In this document: positions 46,021-57,165 of the stretch, piece by piece | Position numbering within the stretch: the first letter of the stretch is position 1 | How the letters are laid out: each line of letters starts with the position of its first letter | DNA from: Antedon mediterranea | Taxonomy: Eukaryota; Echinodermata; Crinoidea; Comatulida; Antedonidae | DNA: 64,000 nt | Direction: 5' to 3' | Assembly: GCF_964355755.1 (NCBI RefSeq) | Contig: NC_092675.1 | Location: 19,236,912 to 19,300,911 of the forward strand | The notes under the pieces: generated by a model | The model's database searches: none | What the model was told of the DNA's origin: nothing | Seen by the model: the letters and a program-made list of their open reading frames with translations, nothing else | Program-made: the position numbers and the translations under genes

Positions 46021-46146
46021 TTAAAATAGATTGTCAATATCCTTATATTCACACAACGGTAGAGCAGTTAGCACTTCAGTTTCAACTGATGAAAGAATCT
46101 GGGTAATCAAACTGTTTGTGCTTTGAATAATCGATTGCACTGCAAC
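46021..46146 (-). pseudogene. Zinc-finger family gene, minus-strand piece 4 (runs into left array)
   Basis: After an acceptor, ttttctttag, the frame encodes VAVQSIIQSTNSLITQILSS and then ETEVLTALPLCEYKDIDNLF. It then meets a TAA that belongs to the array's attttaag motif. The acceptor phase (0) matches the donor of the piece at 46467. Together they read IPQ-VAVQSII, as in a metazoan C2H2 zinc-finger family that is often multi-copy (family recalled, not searched). Proteins of that family continue well beyond this point, so the gene is cut off exactly where the repeat array starts. Confidence 0.7.
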
Positions 46147-46466
46147 CTAAAGAAAATAATATTGATTTAATATTTTTTATATTCAAGTTTTAATATGTTT
46201 AAAAACTAAGTTGTGCTTTAGTTGGGGAGCTATGCAGCCTAACAAAAAAAATGTTATTTGTAACAATGAAATTGGTCACAAAAAAATGCAACATAAACTT
46301 AGAGTGTATAATGCCTAGGCCTAGTACCCAAGTCCTATAGTTAATACTATAGCTAATAGTCCTGTATAATAACAGTACCAGCAAGGCCTAGGAAATAGAC
46401 GTATTTCTCTAATAAAAAATAGTTTAAAATGCATAATTGTTGTAATTTTAAAGCAAAATGGCTTAC

Positions 46467-46546
46467 CTGTGGAATCTTGTTTCTCTCCTTTAATTTTAGT
46501 AGAAAGAAATCAGCATTTTTTATACTATTATCTGCCTGTTCATCCT
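46467..46546 (-). pseudogene. Zinc-finger family gene, minus-strand piece 3
   Basis: An 80-nt exon has acceptor ctaactag and a strong donor gtaagc. It encodes DEQADNSIKNADFFLLKLKE and then RNKIPQ, a helix of the type FFLLKLKExxxIPQ. It ends in phase 0 and joins in frame to the piece at 46146. The clean donor/acceptor pair and uninterrupted frame argue that this was a real exon. Confidence 0.7.
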
Positions 46547-46615
46547 CTAGTTAGTAGGCCTTCTTGCTGAGCATCAACAAGATAATTAATATTAAACAAT
46601 CATTAACAGTATAAC

Positions 46616-46702
46616 AATACTAGAATTATCACTACTACTATCGTCAGTTGATAAATCATCCCCGTTATAATAGTTTTTTTCTTCATTAACTTCGTCAGTC
46701 TC
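46616..46702 (-). pseudogene. Zinc-finger family gene, minus-strand piece 2 (acidic linker)
   Basis: An open stretch encodes ETDEVNEEKNYYNGDD and then LSTDDSSSDNSSI, an acidic Ser/Asp-rich linker of a kind common between a zinc-finger region and a helical region. Upstream in the same frame is EDEVELGLD followed by a TAG. Its exact splice boundaries do not agree in phase with its neighbours, so either they are wrong or the copy is damaged. Confidence 0.5.
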
Positions 46703-46770
46703 CTAGTCTAGGCCTAGTTCTACTTCATCCTCAATTGGCATCCTCGTTTTCTCCAGGCATACTTATATAC

Positions 46771-46975
46771 TGATGTTTCCATCGTCAACTGCAGGAGGTT
46801 GCCGATTGTTATACTCGTCCTTAAAATGGCGTCTTATGACATGCTTGTAAAACGAATTGTAAATTCCAAAGCTTGCCGGGCAGCGAACCACCAATTCCAC
46901 ATGTTACTCGAAAATTCGGAGTATTTCCATGAATTGAATTATAATGCCTTGCAAATAGGGTAGCAAATACTGTAC
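46771..46975 (-). pseudogene. Zinc-finger family gene, minus-strand piece 1 (C2H2 finger, frameshifted)
   Basis: One frame gives LFARHYNSIHGNTPNFRVTC followed by GIGG. A second frame, one base off, takes over around 46890 with CPASFGIYNSFYKHVIRRHF and then KDEYNNRQPPAVDDGN. Together they make a C2H2 finger split by a small indel, and the second frame has a TAA just upstream. Candidate donor gtatat follows at 46770. A zinc finger of the form C-x-C-x12-H-x4-H (approximate) would bind DNA or RNA. In this copy the finger cannot be made as one chain. A start codon and upstream exons were not identified. Confidence 0.65.
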
Positions 46976-47095
46976 CTACTTCAGTTTACTGGCACCAACT
47001 TATCGCTTTTTTTCGGACTGCAACAAACATGTGTCATTATTATTGTCTGTCGTATTACTGTTGGTCCAGACGTTTTATAGATTTGCTTTAACCAC

Positions 47096-47117
47096 CATGG
47101 AGGTTTATACCTCCATG
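47096..47117. repeat. 22-bp palindrome with CATGGAGG ends
   Basis: CATGGAGGT, a 4-base TTAT loop and ACCTCCATG form a near-perfect palindrome between the two diverging gene pieces. The same outer eight bases form the hairpin at 32969-33002. Confidence 0.8.
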
Positions 47118-47356
47118 CTTTAACGTTGAGCAGTATAATGACCTTATACATTCTGGGTAAAAGGCCAGCGATAAATTTTTGGTTATAGTTGAAAAACAAC
47201 ACTGTGTGTGGTCGATGACCTAGCTCCCGGCGGGATCATGGCCAACGGTTTTTTAAAGTAATCATTCAAAATCTAGAGTTTGTAAGTAAAAGACACCTTT
47301 CATCGCAATTTATATATTAAATGCTTCAATAGGCCTAGTAAGATTAGTCTAATATA

Positions 47357-47423
47357 ATGTCGAAGGAAGACGCTTTGTTGAAGATCCGAGAAATAGATGA
47401 AGAAGTGGCCAACATTTTAACAG
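47357..47423 (+). CDS. Candidate first coding exon, plus strand
   Basis: An ATG at 47357 opens a frame MSKEDALLKIREIDEEVANI followed by LT, ending one base into a codon at donor AACAG/GTTCGT. The charged helical sequence and the donor make a coding exon plausible. It sits about 380 bp from the diverging minus-strand finger piece, so a shared promoter region may lie between. I do not recognise the protein. A 22-nt piece (48123-48144) and a longer alternative (about 48072-48144, reading NFSKEENNIVYFGILKRN) are both phase-compatible as a second exon, so the model past this exon is unresolved. Confidence 0.45.
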
Positions 47424-48521
47424 GTTCGTAGGCCTAATAATTATATTTTAATCTGCCAGCAGTCTCTAGGCCTAGCCTAGGCTCCTTCCTAGTTTAGTAA
47501 TACTGTAGGCCTGGAACTAGTAGGTCTAGGCTAGCCTACTATGCCTGTACTGACGGACAGGTGTATAGGTTTAGCTTAGCATTTTAGTTCAGACATTGAC
47601 AGAGGGGACAAATATTGTCGGACCTATTTCAGCTAGGTATAAGGAAGGCCTAATAATAGATAATACAATTACAGTATAATGTAACAGTTATTTTGTAATG
47701 TAGCCATGAAATATCTACGAAGGATTATATTATATACACATATTCCAATGAGAAATATAATGACATTTAAAAACACTTCTTTATATTTAATTAATTGTAC
47801 ACACTAAGTAGCCTAATCCCCGAAGTGATCACATCGATATTGAAACTTAATGTTTTTAACTCTAAATTTAAAAAAAACATACTAAAAAAACAAACAAAAA
47901 ACATACGTACTGCATAACTAAAATTGTTATATTAAATTTCTTTTTAAAAAACTGTGTTATTTACAATATCTTAAATTATTTGTTAGGTAATTGAAGAAGT
48001 TCGAAGGATACTAATTATTACTAGGCAAAGAGGAATGAAATACAAAAGAAAGCTTTTTAAAAAAGTGCTTAGCAAATTTTTCCAAAGAAGAGAATAATAT
48101 AGTTTATTTTGGTATTTTAAAGAGAAACACCAGTCCTCCATCTGGTAAGTACAGTGTATGTTTTTGTACTTTTATCTATTCATAAATAGTTTTATAATGG
48201 ACCAATGGTAGTGAGAAAAATACGTGTACATATTGTGTACGTATTTTTAACAGCTTGGTTCGACTCAAGCTAGTGTCATGCACTCCTCCCTTTGACAACT
48301 AAAATTAAATAAATGACTTATGAATATTAATTTTTGACATATTAATGCTCTCCTGGCCAGCCCACCCTTTCCCCTTCCTTTTACATTGACCACCTACAAA
48401 ACTGTAGGCTACATTATTAAAAATTTGAGCTACAGTATATCAAGTTTATGTCCATACATTATTCCACTCATTTAAATAAATTTATATAATATAATGTTTT
48501 CAATTTGTTATTTTTGGTTAG

Positions 48522-48606
48522 GTTCAAAGATAACCCATATGTTGTCAAATCTGTCAAACATATTTGTTGGGAAAAACTCATCAAAAAAAGTCTGCCGACC
48601 TTGAAG
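48522..48606 (+). pseudogene. Candidate coding exon, plus strand
   Basis: This 85-nt segment lies between acceptor tatttttggttag and donor gtattt. One frame reads FKDNPYVVKSVKHICWEKLI and then KKSLPTLK, which looks like real protein. A second frame is open for 27 codons before a stop. In the first frame the next acceptor (49173) would add EHE and a stop. I do not recognise a domain. It lies on the same strand as the C-terminal piece at 49271-49486 and could belong to the same decayed gene. Confidence 0.4.
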
Positions 48607-49199
48607 GTATTTAGTGTTTTTTTAAATTTAAAATACTTAAGTAACATTATGTACATTAAAAAAAAATATCTTAAAGTGTTTTTTTAAAATCAAATTTATC
48701 TTAGCTTAAAATTCGAGGTATATACTATGTTTACAATAATTTATTAAAATCAAACAATTAAACAAAATTTACATTTAATTGTATGATTGTTATTATAAAC
48801 ATTGATACGGAATAAAAACATCAATCAGGATTGAGCACCGTTTTGCGTATTGTCTTCCTAAATAGTAATATTAAAAATAAATTTAGACCCTAATAATTTA
48901 ACTAAAAATAATAGATACAGCCAGGCCTCTGTCTTTGGGATCGGTATAAACAGGGCAAAGTTTGTGATTAAAAAGTTCAAATGCATATTCCACCCACCCT
49001 TATGTCTTATGTAAAATTATTCTTACCACCGTTCTAATATTGCGTCATGTTTTTGTGTTTACCGCCCCAGATATAGGACTCTAAAACCACACCGTACCCA
49101 ATTAGTTGATGATGTTACACATATTTTAAATACAGTAATAACTAAAACTATATTAATCTCTTTTCATTTTTAGGAACATGAATAAAGATCCAGAATCCT

Positions 49200-49486
49200 G
49201 GTCTTCACGCCGATCAGGTAATATGCCGGTATTGCTTTTGGACACAGAAATGGCCTACATTAAAGTTTAGCAAACAATTCTAACTACAAAGAAAGCAAAA
49301 TTAGATGAGGCTCTAGTTACTCTCCTCTCCACTTTTTACCTTCTGGATTTCGATTATCCAAAATGAAAAGAAGTAGGCCTCACTATCCTTTAACAGTTAG
49401 TGATTTGTGATGAAAACACACCTGTACACTTGACAAAGGCTGTTGAATCATCATTAGTATACATTAATAAATTTAAAGACACCTAA
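49200..49486 (+). pseudogene. Zinc-finger family gene, C-terminal piece, with nonsense mutations
   Basis: A first frame gives CRYCFWTQKWPTLKFSKQF. A second frame, from about 49271, reads AKLDEALVTLLSTFYLLDFD followed by YPK. It continues past an in-frame TGA (KEVGLTIL) and an in-frame TAA (QLVICDENTPVHLTKAVESS). It ends LVYINKFKDT and a TAA at 49486. A helix ending in LDYP or DYP followed by further helices is the usual C-terminus of the same multi-copy zinc-finger family (family recalled, not searched). Both internal stops could be C-to-T changes of CGA and CAA. The piece points toward the right array, opposite to the N-terminal pieces. Confidence 0.65.
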
Positions 49487-49689
49487 TAGTTTAAAGCCCA
49501 GGTGCGGGAGAAGAATTTTACGAAATTTGTATTTTACCATTTTAATGTTTTTAAGTTTTCTTTTGATGGCATTTTATTATTAATAAAAACAAGTTTGTTT
49601 TAAAGAAGTTGTATATATTATTGTACCTAATGTCATGTAAATTGTAGTTCTTAATGAAAATAACAGTATTGTTAATATTATGTTTTATA

Positions 49690-49920
49690 ACATTCTTGAA
49701 TTTATTTGTTTAAGTAAAATATTACTTAAAATGAATATTCATTTATCGTTCTTAAAATAAATTTTTAATGATTTATATTTTATAGAATTCTTGTTTCAAG
49801 CAATTTTTTTCCCAATATAAGTAAGAATTTACGAATTTTAATTTGATAGAATTCTTGTTTCAAGCAATACTTTTCTTAAAATAAGTAAACATTTACTGGT
49901 TTTTATTTGATAGACTTCTT
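49690..49920 (-). repeat. Right array, inverted inner segment
   Basis: Here the units run in the orientation gaattcttgtttcaagcaat then cttaaaataagtaa, the reverse of the units after 49925. The switch at about 49920 creates a large inverted repeat inside the right array. Confidence 0.8.
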
Positions 49921-49924
49921 GTTT

Positions 49925-51240
49925 ACTTATTTTAAAAAAAGTTTTGCTTGAAACAAGAATTCTACAAATAAAAATCGGAATATTCTTACTTATTTTAAGA
50001 AATATATTGCTTGAAACAAGAAAATTAAAAATATAAATCGGAATATTCTTACTTATTTTAAGAAAAATATTGCTTAAAACAAGAATTCTTAAAAATACAA
50101 ACCGGAATATTCTTACTTATTTTAAGAAAAATATTGCTTGAACCAAGAATTCTACAAATAAAAATCGGAATATTCTTACTTATTTTAAGAAATATATTGC
50201 TTGAAACAAGAATTCAAAAAATACAAATCGGAATATTCTTACTTATTTTAAGAAAAATATTGCTTGAAACAAGAATTCAAAAAATACAAATCGGAATATT
50301 CTTACTTATTTTAAGAAAAATATTGCTTGAAACAAGAATTCAAAAAATACAAATCGGAATATTCTTACTTATTTTAAGAAAAATATTGCTTGAAACAAGA
50401 ATTCAAAAAATACAAATCGGAATATTCTTACTTATTTTAAGAAATATATTGCTTGAAACAAGAATTCAAAAAATACAAATCGGAATATTCTTACTTATTT
50501 TAAGAAAAATATTGCTTGAAACAAGAATTCAAAAAATACAAATCGGAATATTCTTACTTATTTTAAGAAAAATATTGCTTAAAACAAGAATTCTACAAAT
50601 AAAAATCGGAATATTCTTACTTATTTTAAGAAATATTTTGCTTGAAACAAGAATTCAAAAAATACAAATCGGAATATTCTTACTTGTTTTAAGAAAAAAA
50701 TTGCTTGAAACAAGAATTCAAAAAATACAAATCGGAATATTCTTACTTATTTTAAGAAAAATATTGCTTGAAACAAGAATTCAAAAAATACAAATCGGAA
50801 TATTCTTACTTATTTTAAGAAAAATATTGCTTGAAACAAGAATTCAAAAAATAAAAATCGGAATATTCTTACTTATTTTAAGAAATATCTTGCTTGAAAC
50901 AAGAATTCAAAAAAATACAAATCGGAATATTCTTACTTATTTTAAGAAATATATTGCTTGAAACAAGAATTCTATAAAATACAAATCGGAATATTCTTAC
51001 TTATTTTAAGAAATATCTTGCTTGAAACAAGAATTCAAAAAAATACAAATCGGAATATTCTTACTTATTTTAAGAAATATATTGCTTGAAACAAGAATTC
51101 TATAAAATACAAATCGGAATATTCTTACTTATTTTAAGAAATATATTGCTTGAAACAAGAATTCAAACAAATACAAATCGGAATATTCTTACTTATTTTA
51201 AGAAAAATATTGCTTGAAACAAGAATTCTATTTTAAAAAA
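49925..51240 (+). repeat. Right subterminal tandem array, 63-bp unit
   Basis: About 20 copies of a 63-bp unit contain gaatattcttacttatttta and gcttgaaacaagaattc. Central copies are almost identical. Because 63 is a multiple of three, one frame stays open for 275 codons (50134-50961), but this is a by-product of the repeat. The core cttattttaag is the reverse complement of the left array's cttaaaataag. Repeats become irregular after 51240 up to 51505. Confidence 0.93.
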
Positions 51241-51505
51241 TCGATAAATTGTTACTTATTTTAAGGCAGATACTGCTTAAAACAAGAATGAAAAAAGCAA
51301 TTAAATTCTTGGTAAGAATATTGTTCTTAAAGTATTATTTCTTGGTAAGAATAATTTTCTTGATAAGAATTTGTGTGATTCTTGTTAAGAATTTTACGAT
51401 TCTTGGTAAGCCAAAAAGTATTGAAATACGGACAAGTCAAAATTTACTTGTTTCAAGAAATATTTTGCTTGAAACAAGTTTTTTTTTTCTTAAAACAAGA
51501 ATCAG

Positions 51506-51517
51506 AATTTTGCTGTG
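51506..51517 (-). repeat. Right terminal inverted repeat
   Basis: AATTTTGCTGTG is the exact reverse complement of the first 12 bases of the element at 44473. Confidence 0.8.
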
Positions 51518-53769
51518 CATATAAAGGAGATGTTATAACTATTGGTCAACAGTTCAATGGAAAGTGACGAAATTCAGAATGGGCCCGTCACATGCCCACG
51601 CTAGTCAAAGTGCAACACATAACCCTGTTACCTTCTTGAGTTATCAATACATTGACAATAAATCAATATCCCATTTTGAAATCAAAACAACCTTTACCAA
51701 TAAGTATTATCATATTTAAAGGTTTTATTTGTACATGGACATAAAAGAGGCATTGTCTTATAAAAGTATAGACTAAAATTATACAATGAAATTGCAACTA
51801 ACAATAAGTTAGTGTTGGTCTTAAGATTTGATTTCCCTACTTTACTAACAAACAAAACCACGTCAAGATTCCATTACCAAATGATCATCATCATTATTCT
51901 CGTACCTTTTGTACGTGAATACATCATAAACAAAAGCGTACCTGGCCATTAAACACACTTGTTTTGAAAATCGTCTCAGGGGTAACTGATCCAGTAACAC
52001 GGAACAATTGTTTAACTAAAGTTTTCATCAGTGTTTTTTTCACGTCAGCTTTTGTCGTTGCCTAATTTCTCAAAAATGGTTCACCGTATTTAAACTTATA
52101 AAACAACATGAAACAATTTATAAACAATGTTCTCTGTATATAATCGCATTGTTCGCATCTTTAACGTATCATAGACTAATGAATTTATACACAGGTGTCT
52201 TTATAATGAGAACGTTTGATTGACACCTTTAATGACCCTGGTTTGTGTAACAATCAAGCGAATAGGATCAGTGAGCAACAATAACTTGCTATAAATCAGC
52301 CATGTAGTAATGTGTAAGGCACCTGTGATATGGCATATTTAAATGTTTCCACCTCGAGGCTTGGGAGTGACCCACCTTCCCATATTGATTAAATTTCAAA
52401 AATTACTTAATAAGAAATGTATACTGATGGGTGTTGATTAGAATTTTCATACATATATTAAAAGAGATCGCTTATCATGAATGAAAGAGTAATTATCAGT
52501 AGTTGTAGTAGTACAAATTAGGTTGAAGAAGCCTTTATAATAAGGTTGTACAATCAGGTTGATGGAGTATACTTTGGCCTTGTAAACCTCAGATGTAGGT
52601 AGGGTAACTGATGAATTAAAATGTGTCAAAAAACTAACAATGAGAAAAATTAAATTAATTAACAAGTTAAGATTTTGTGTAGTAAATCACGTAAAATATT
52701 GATCCAAAAAGTTGACCTCCTCATGAACCAATTGACCAAGCAATTTTTCTGTTACTGGTATTTGATCTTATGTACTATTAGAAAAACGTATCTGCATTTT
52801 AAATTATAACATCTATTAAGATTTTAATATAAAAAAAAAATTGTCAATATAAAATCTAAATTATATTTCCAAATTTCCAATTAATTGATTAATTAATAAA
52901 AAATTAGTTTTAATTATTTTTCTAATAGATTTGATAGTTTAAACAAATTATTAATTAGAAAAGTTAGATACTGCACCTTTAATTTAATTTTGCTTTGTCA
53001 ACATAAATAAATTTGTTATACATAATCTTAATATATGTCATGTGACAATCATTTACATATAGTCTGATGTGTACAATTACAGGTGAGAAAATTCATCCTC
53101 AGCTAGCACATTACCTTGACATTCATGGATAATGTGGGCATTTATAGTTTTAACTAGCTCACCAAACACAATATATTTCTTTCATTTTAATTATGGATAG
53201 AAAGAAGGTGGAACATCAGACTTGAGTAAGTGATATGTAAATGAGGGGTATATAGCTTGTGGCACGGCCATAAATAAGGCCAAGATGTCTACTGAAAGGC
53301 TAATTGATATAATTTGTAAGAATACTTAACTATATAATACATTTTAGATGGTCAAATAGAAAGTATCATGCTATCTTTAAGAGAACTTTCAACAATGAGC
53401 TATATACGTGATGTTAATTTATTTTCCGCATAGTGAGAGGACACTACCAATTTTTAACACAGTTTTATAGTGGATTTTCGGGTTCAAACGATGACCAACC
53501 ACAATATGCATGTCATAGATTGCCACAAAATGAAAGTTCCCAATTGAGAAGCTTGTACTAGAGTCGATGTAAATTTGTGCTTTTTTATATACAGCACTTC
53601 AATTCACCCTATAGTGATTTCTGATTACTTTAGTTATATACAAATGAATATAAAGAAATTTATGTTGGCAATGTGACTGTACAATACTCAATAATAGGAT
53701 GTCCAAGGTACAATTTTCAAAACTACTTTTTTCAAATGTTACAAAGAAAACAATGCAGGTACAGAATTT

Positions 53770-53833
53770 CCAAAGACCATGATCAATGCAGGTCCAAAGA
53801 CCATGATCAATGCAGGTCCAAAGACCATGATCA
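53770..53833 (+). repeat. 24-bp tandem repeat, about 2.7 copies
   Basis: The unit is caaagaccatgatcaatgca followed by ggtc. It stays open in several frames because 24 is a multiple of three. No gene is supported. Confidence 0.9.
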
Positions 53834-54526
53834 TCAACAAGCAAGCGCAAATTTCAATTTGTTTTTTAAAATGTGGGAAAAAAATGTTGCAGAATAAAGA
53901 TTGTATATATAAATCAATCAGTTTAACCAGTAAAGGTTTTTTCACTTGGTCTGTCGAGCAGTAGCCAATTCTATGACATTTAAAATATTAGTTTCATTTT
54001 TCCCAAAGAATAATGGATTTCGTTAGCAAATTTATCTTCTAGAAAATTTACAGAGAGTAATTCATTTTCTTGAATTTCAATGACAAATATTGATGAGTTG
54101 TATTTGAAAATCATCCTTAAATTATGGTACCAACCTAATGAGGCACATTGATGATAGAACTCATTCAACATGAATAATGTCTCATAGAAAAGACTGGTCT
54201 GTGTGCACATAAAACTATAATAACCTATGTAATAAATCTACTGCAATATAAAGCATTTCAGGCATAATCCATAATCAAAACCAAATTAAATTACCGCCCA
54301 CATTTCTGCAGGTACCATATATTATCGTTTCTATAAAAGAAAAAAAAACCAGATATTTACAGACAAGACAGATACTAATTTAACTTAGTACAAATTGTAC
54401 TTAATCACTCATATTTGTTCTGAAAATGTTGGTTAATTTATACGTAATTATGTTATCTTCTATAAACCAGAGATTCCGAAATAAAAAATTGTATTGATTT
54501 GATCATCTAGTGTCACTGCTGGGTTG

Positions 54527-54566
54527 TTTATTATTATTTTTATTATTATTATTATTATTATTTTTC
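54527..54566 (+). repeat. (TAT)n microsatellite
   Basis: This is an interrupted run of TTA/TAT triplets. Confidence 0.9.
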
Positions 54567-56880
54567 TCTCTCTATGTTATATTGAATTAATTTTTTAACT
54601 CTTTAATTCATTGCAGTATTAAATTTAACTTATTTTCACCAAAAGTTTGAAAATTGAATAAAATTATATAAAAGAAATTTGAAAATTCACAAGGTGAATC
54701 TTATATTTTATTACAATTTATCGTTTTTATTTATCATATAAAGTGCAAAACAGAAAATGTGATTGGGAAAGATTGTATTTCTAAAGATTTATGCACTAAA
54801 AGTTAAAGCGACAGGAGATATTCTTCATTTTTGCAAAATGAGCTTTATGCTACGCACAAAAAACATATTTCTCATAAAAAAGAATTGCTTCAAATAAAAT
54901 AAATTTTGACTGTTGAAGAATGGATATTGTATGCAGCAATTTGATTATTTTTACGAATAAATTTAAGAAACAGCATTTTAAAAGCGTTTATAAATTTTAG
55001 CATGACCGATTCTTTAGTGTTATATTTAAGCATGGTAGATTTAATATCGCTTAAAGCTGTGATATAAGCTGCAGCATGATACGTATTCTTACTGTATTGT
55101 TCTTAGCGCAATTACGCATACTCAGGGGCTAGATTTTAAAATCATTAGCTATGAGAACAAAGGATAGAAGAAATTAAGATACTTATAAAAAATAACTGCT
55201 GTGTTCTTGCTTATAGGCCACTGCACTTGAGAACGTAGGGCATGACTCAAAATGCTTAATAGACCGTAAAAATAAGCGTCAATGGAACACTTGGAAGTCT
55301 AATGCTTGGGCAATTAACACGAAGCAATAACAATCTCACACCTTTGTAAATGCTCTCTGGTGGAAGTTGTACAATTATTATATAATAATTATATAATATA
55401 AATATATAGGTAGACAAAAGCAATAACCATATTTTAATTGCGTCTCAAAATTAGCTCTTTATATTTAAGAATTCTTATCGCTCCTTGTGTTGTAGCTACT
55501 GAAATAATTTCAGTGGGGAAATGGGAAGGGATAAAGTAGTTTTCTATGGCTTTTTCTAATTTTGGCAGGTATGGCAGGTGGTATGGCTGGAAAAGTAAAA
55601 TCTACACAACCTTTCTCATCTTCCAGCTTGAACTTTTCTATTATACATAACTACTAAAAAAACAAAGCAAACTGTTTTTTCATTAGAACAACTCATATAT
55701 TTAGCATCCAAGTTTTGATTTTTCTCATTATTTAGAAACATTTTTGATCAAATATGGTAATGAATAATTCATTGTCTACCAGTTTGAGTCATCGAAATGT
55801 TACATATTCCTGCTTTTAATTTTATTACTGCTGGTGCCATAATATATACTAAATATATACTAAAATGAAACTATATATAATATATGGGCAAAAGCATTTT
55901 GGGTCAATGCCCTGACAAATCGGTATAAATGTCATAGTGAAATTATCATTATTATAACATAAATTTAAACCTTAAGTTACATCATAAAGATGCTAAATGT
56001 ATGCATATTTGTATGACTAAGCATAAAAAATGAAATATATTTTTAAAAATGACTGATGAATACATTATTATTACAGTAGGTTTGTATGACAGTACTCCAG
56101 TTCAATCAAGAGTAATGCCTGCTCATGGTAATTTAAGAGATCACACAGTGTGCTAGACAATGGGAAAGACCAAGCGTTGGATTCAACTATCAAAAAGTAC
56201 AGAGTATCGCGTACTATTCTTTATGACTAACACGTACTAATCGGCAAACTTTTTCTAATAGCATCTTTTAATTTCACCGCTAAACAGGTTAAAATTTGCA
56301 TATAATAAATTAGAATATTATTTAATGTCTATGTAAAATTTTTACCGTACATTATTCATGATTAATAAATATATATCATTATATTGAAATTAAAATTCTA
56401 TTTGTTTAACTTTAAATCATGCACACTATCATATACTTCAATATAATATAATTAATTCTTAAAAAAACAAATGACCTCATTAGCAAATGATGATAAAAAC
56501 GCAATTTAATCTCGAATAAACTTGGAGATTACTTCGTCTAATCACGGAAAATTGGATCTGATAAACATTTGATTGGAGAAAGAGGTTTACTCAATTGTAT
56601 TATAGTAGCCATTTCTTTTTTGTTCAATATTGACATCTATAATATATTTATTCCATGAAACCTTGTGTAGCTTCATAAAATCTGTATAGATTTAACAGAA
56701 ACAAATATGGTGTCGTTAAGGCCAAATAAATATGTACTTTATACCCAGTTTCCATTGGCTTTGAACCCTCTCAGTATTTTTAGGGGTCAATAAAAATCAC
56801 ATGGCAAGTCTGCTGTGTGTGTGGTCTTTAGACACATTCATTTCAGGCAAAAGTCCCCACTTAATATTCTGCTCCGATTA

Positions 56881-57165
56881 GAATGCAACAGTATTATTTA
56901 GTTAATATTAACTAGGAATCTAGATTTTCGTTGAATTTGTTTTAAAAAGATTAATTTTCACTGGTCATATGCCTCAAGCTTCACAGATACAAAATGGGTT
57001 TATATGTTTCAAATTTTTCCAATTGCTTAAACAGTTTTAGTTCATTTTAGATGAATGCAACAGTATTATTTAGTTAATATTAACTAGGAATAAACTAGAT
57101 TTACAATGAATTTGTTATAAAGGTTAATTCTCACTGGTCATATGCCTCAAGCTTCTCAGAAACAA
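56881..57165 (+). repeat. Direct duplication of about 110 bp, 172-bp offset
   Basis: The segment from gaatgcaacagtattattta through actggtcatatgcctcaagc occurs at 56881-56990 and again from 57053. A few substitutions and small indels separate the copies. Confidence 0.92.

Larger units (their letters stand above)
44473..51517. mobile_element. Large inverted-repeat DNA transposon, CACTA/EnSpm-like (about 7.05 kb)
   Basis: The left end starts CACAGCAAAATTTGAAATTC and the right end read inward starts CACAGCAAAATTCTGATTCT. Both are followed shortly by CTTGTTTTAAG. CA lies outside each terminus, a possible 2-bp duplication. Subterminal tandem arrays of 1.5-1.8 kb share CTTAAAATAAG in opposite orientation on the two sides. 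A CAC-starting terminus with long subterminal repeat arrays is typical of CMC/EnSpm (CACTA) elements. The interior (46.0-49.7 kb) holds decayed zinc-finger-family coding pieces and no recognised transposase, so this copy looks non-autonomous and broken. The inverted structure is seen directly; the superfamily is an inference. Confidence 0.75.

Noticed and set aside
50134-50961. 275-codon plus-strand open frame with a 21-residue repeat
   Set aside because: It is the translation of a 63-bp tandem DNA array; the open frame follows from the unit length being a multiple of three. No start context, splice sites or known domain support a gene.
44500-51500. CRISPR-like array
   Set aside because: Units are contiguous tandem repeats without unique spacers, in a eukaryotic transposon context.
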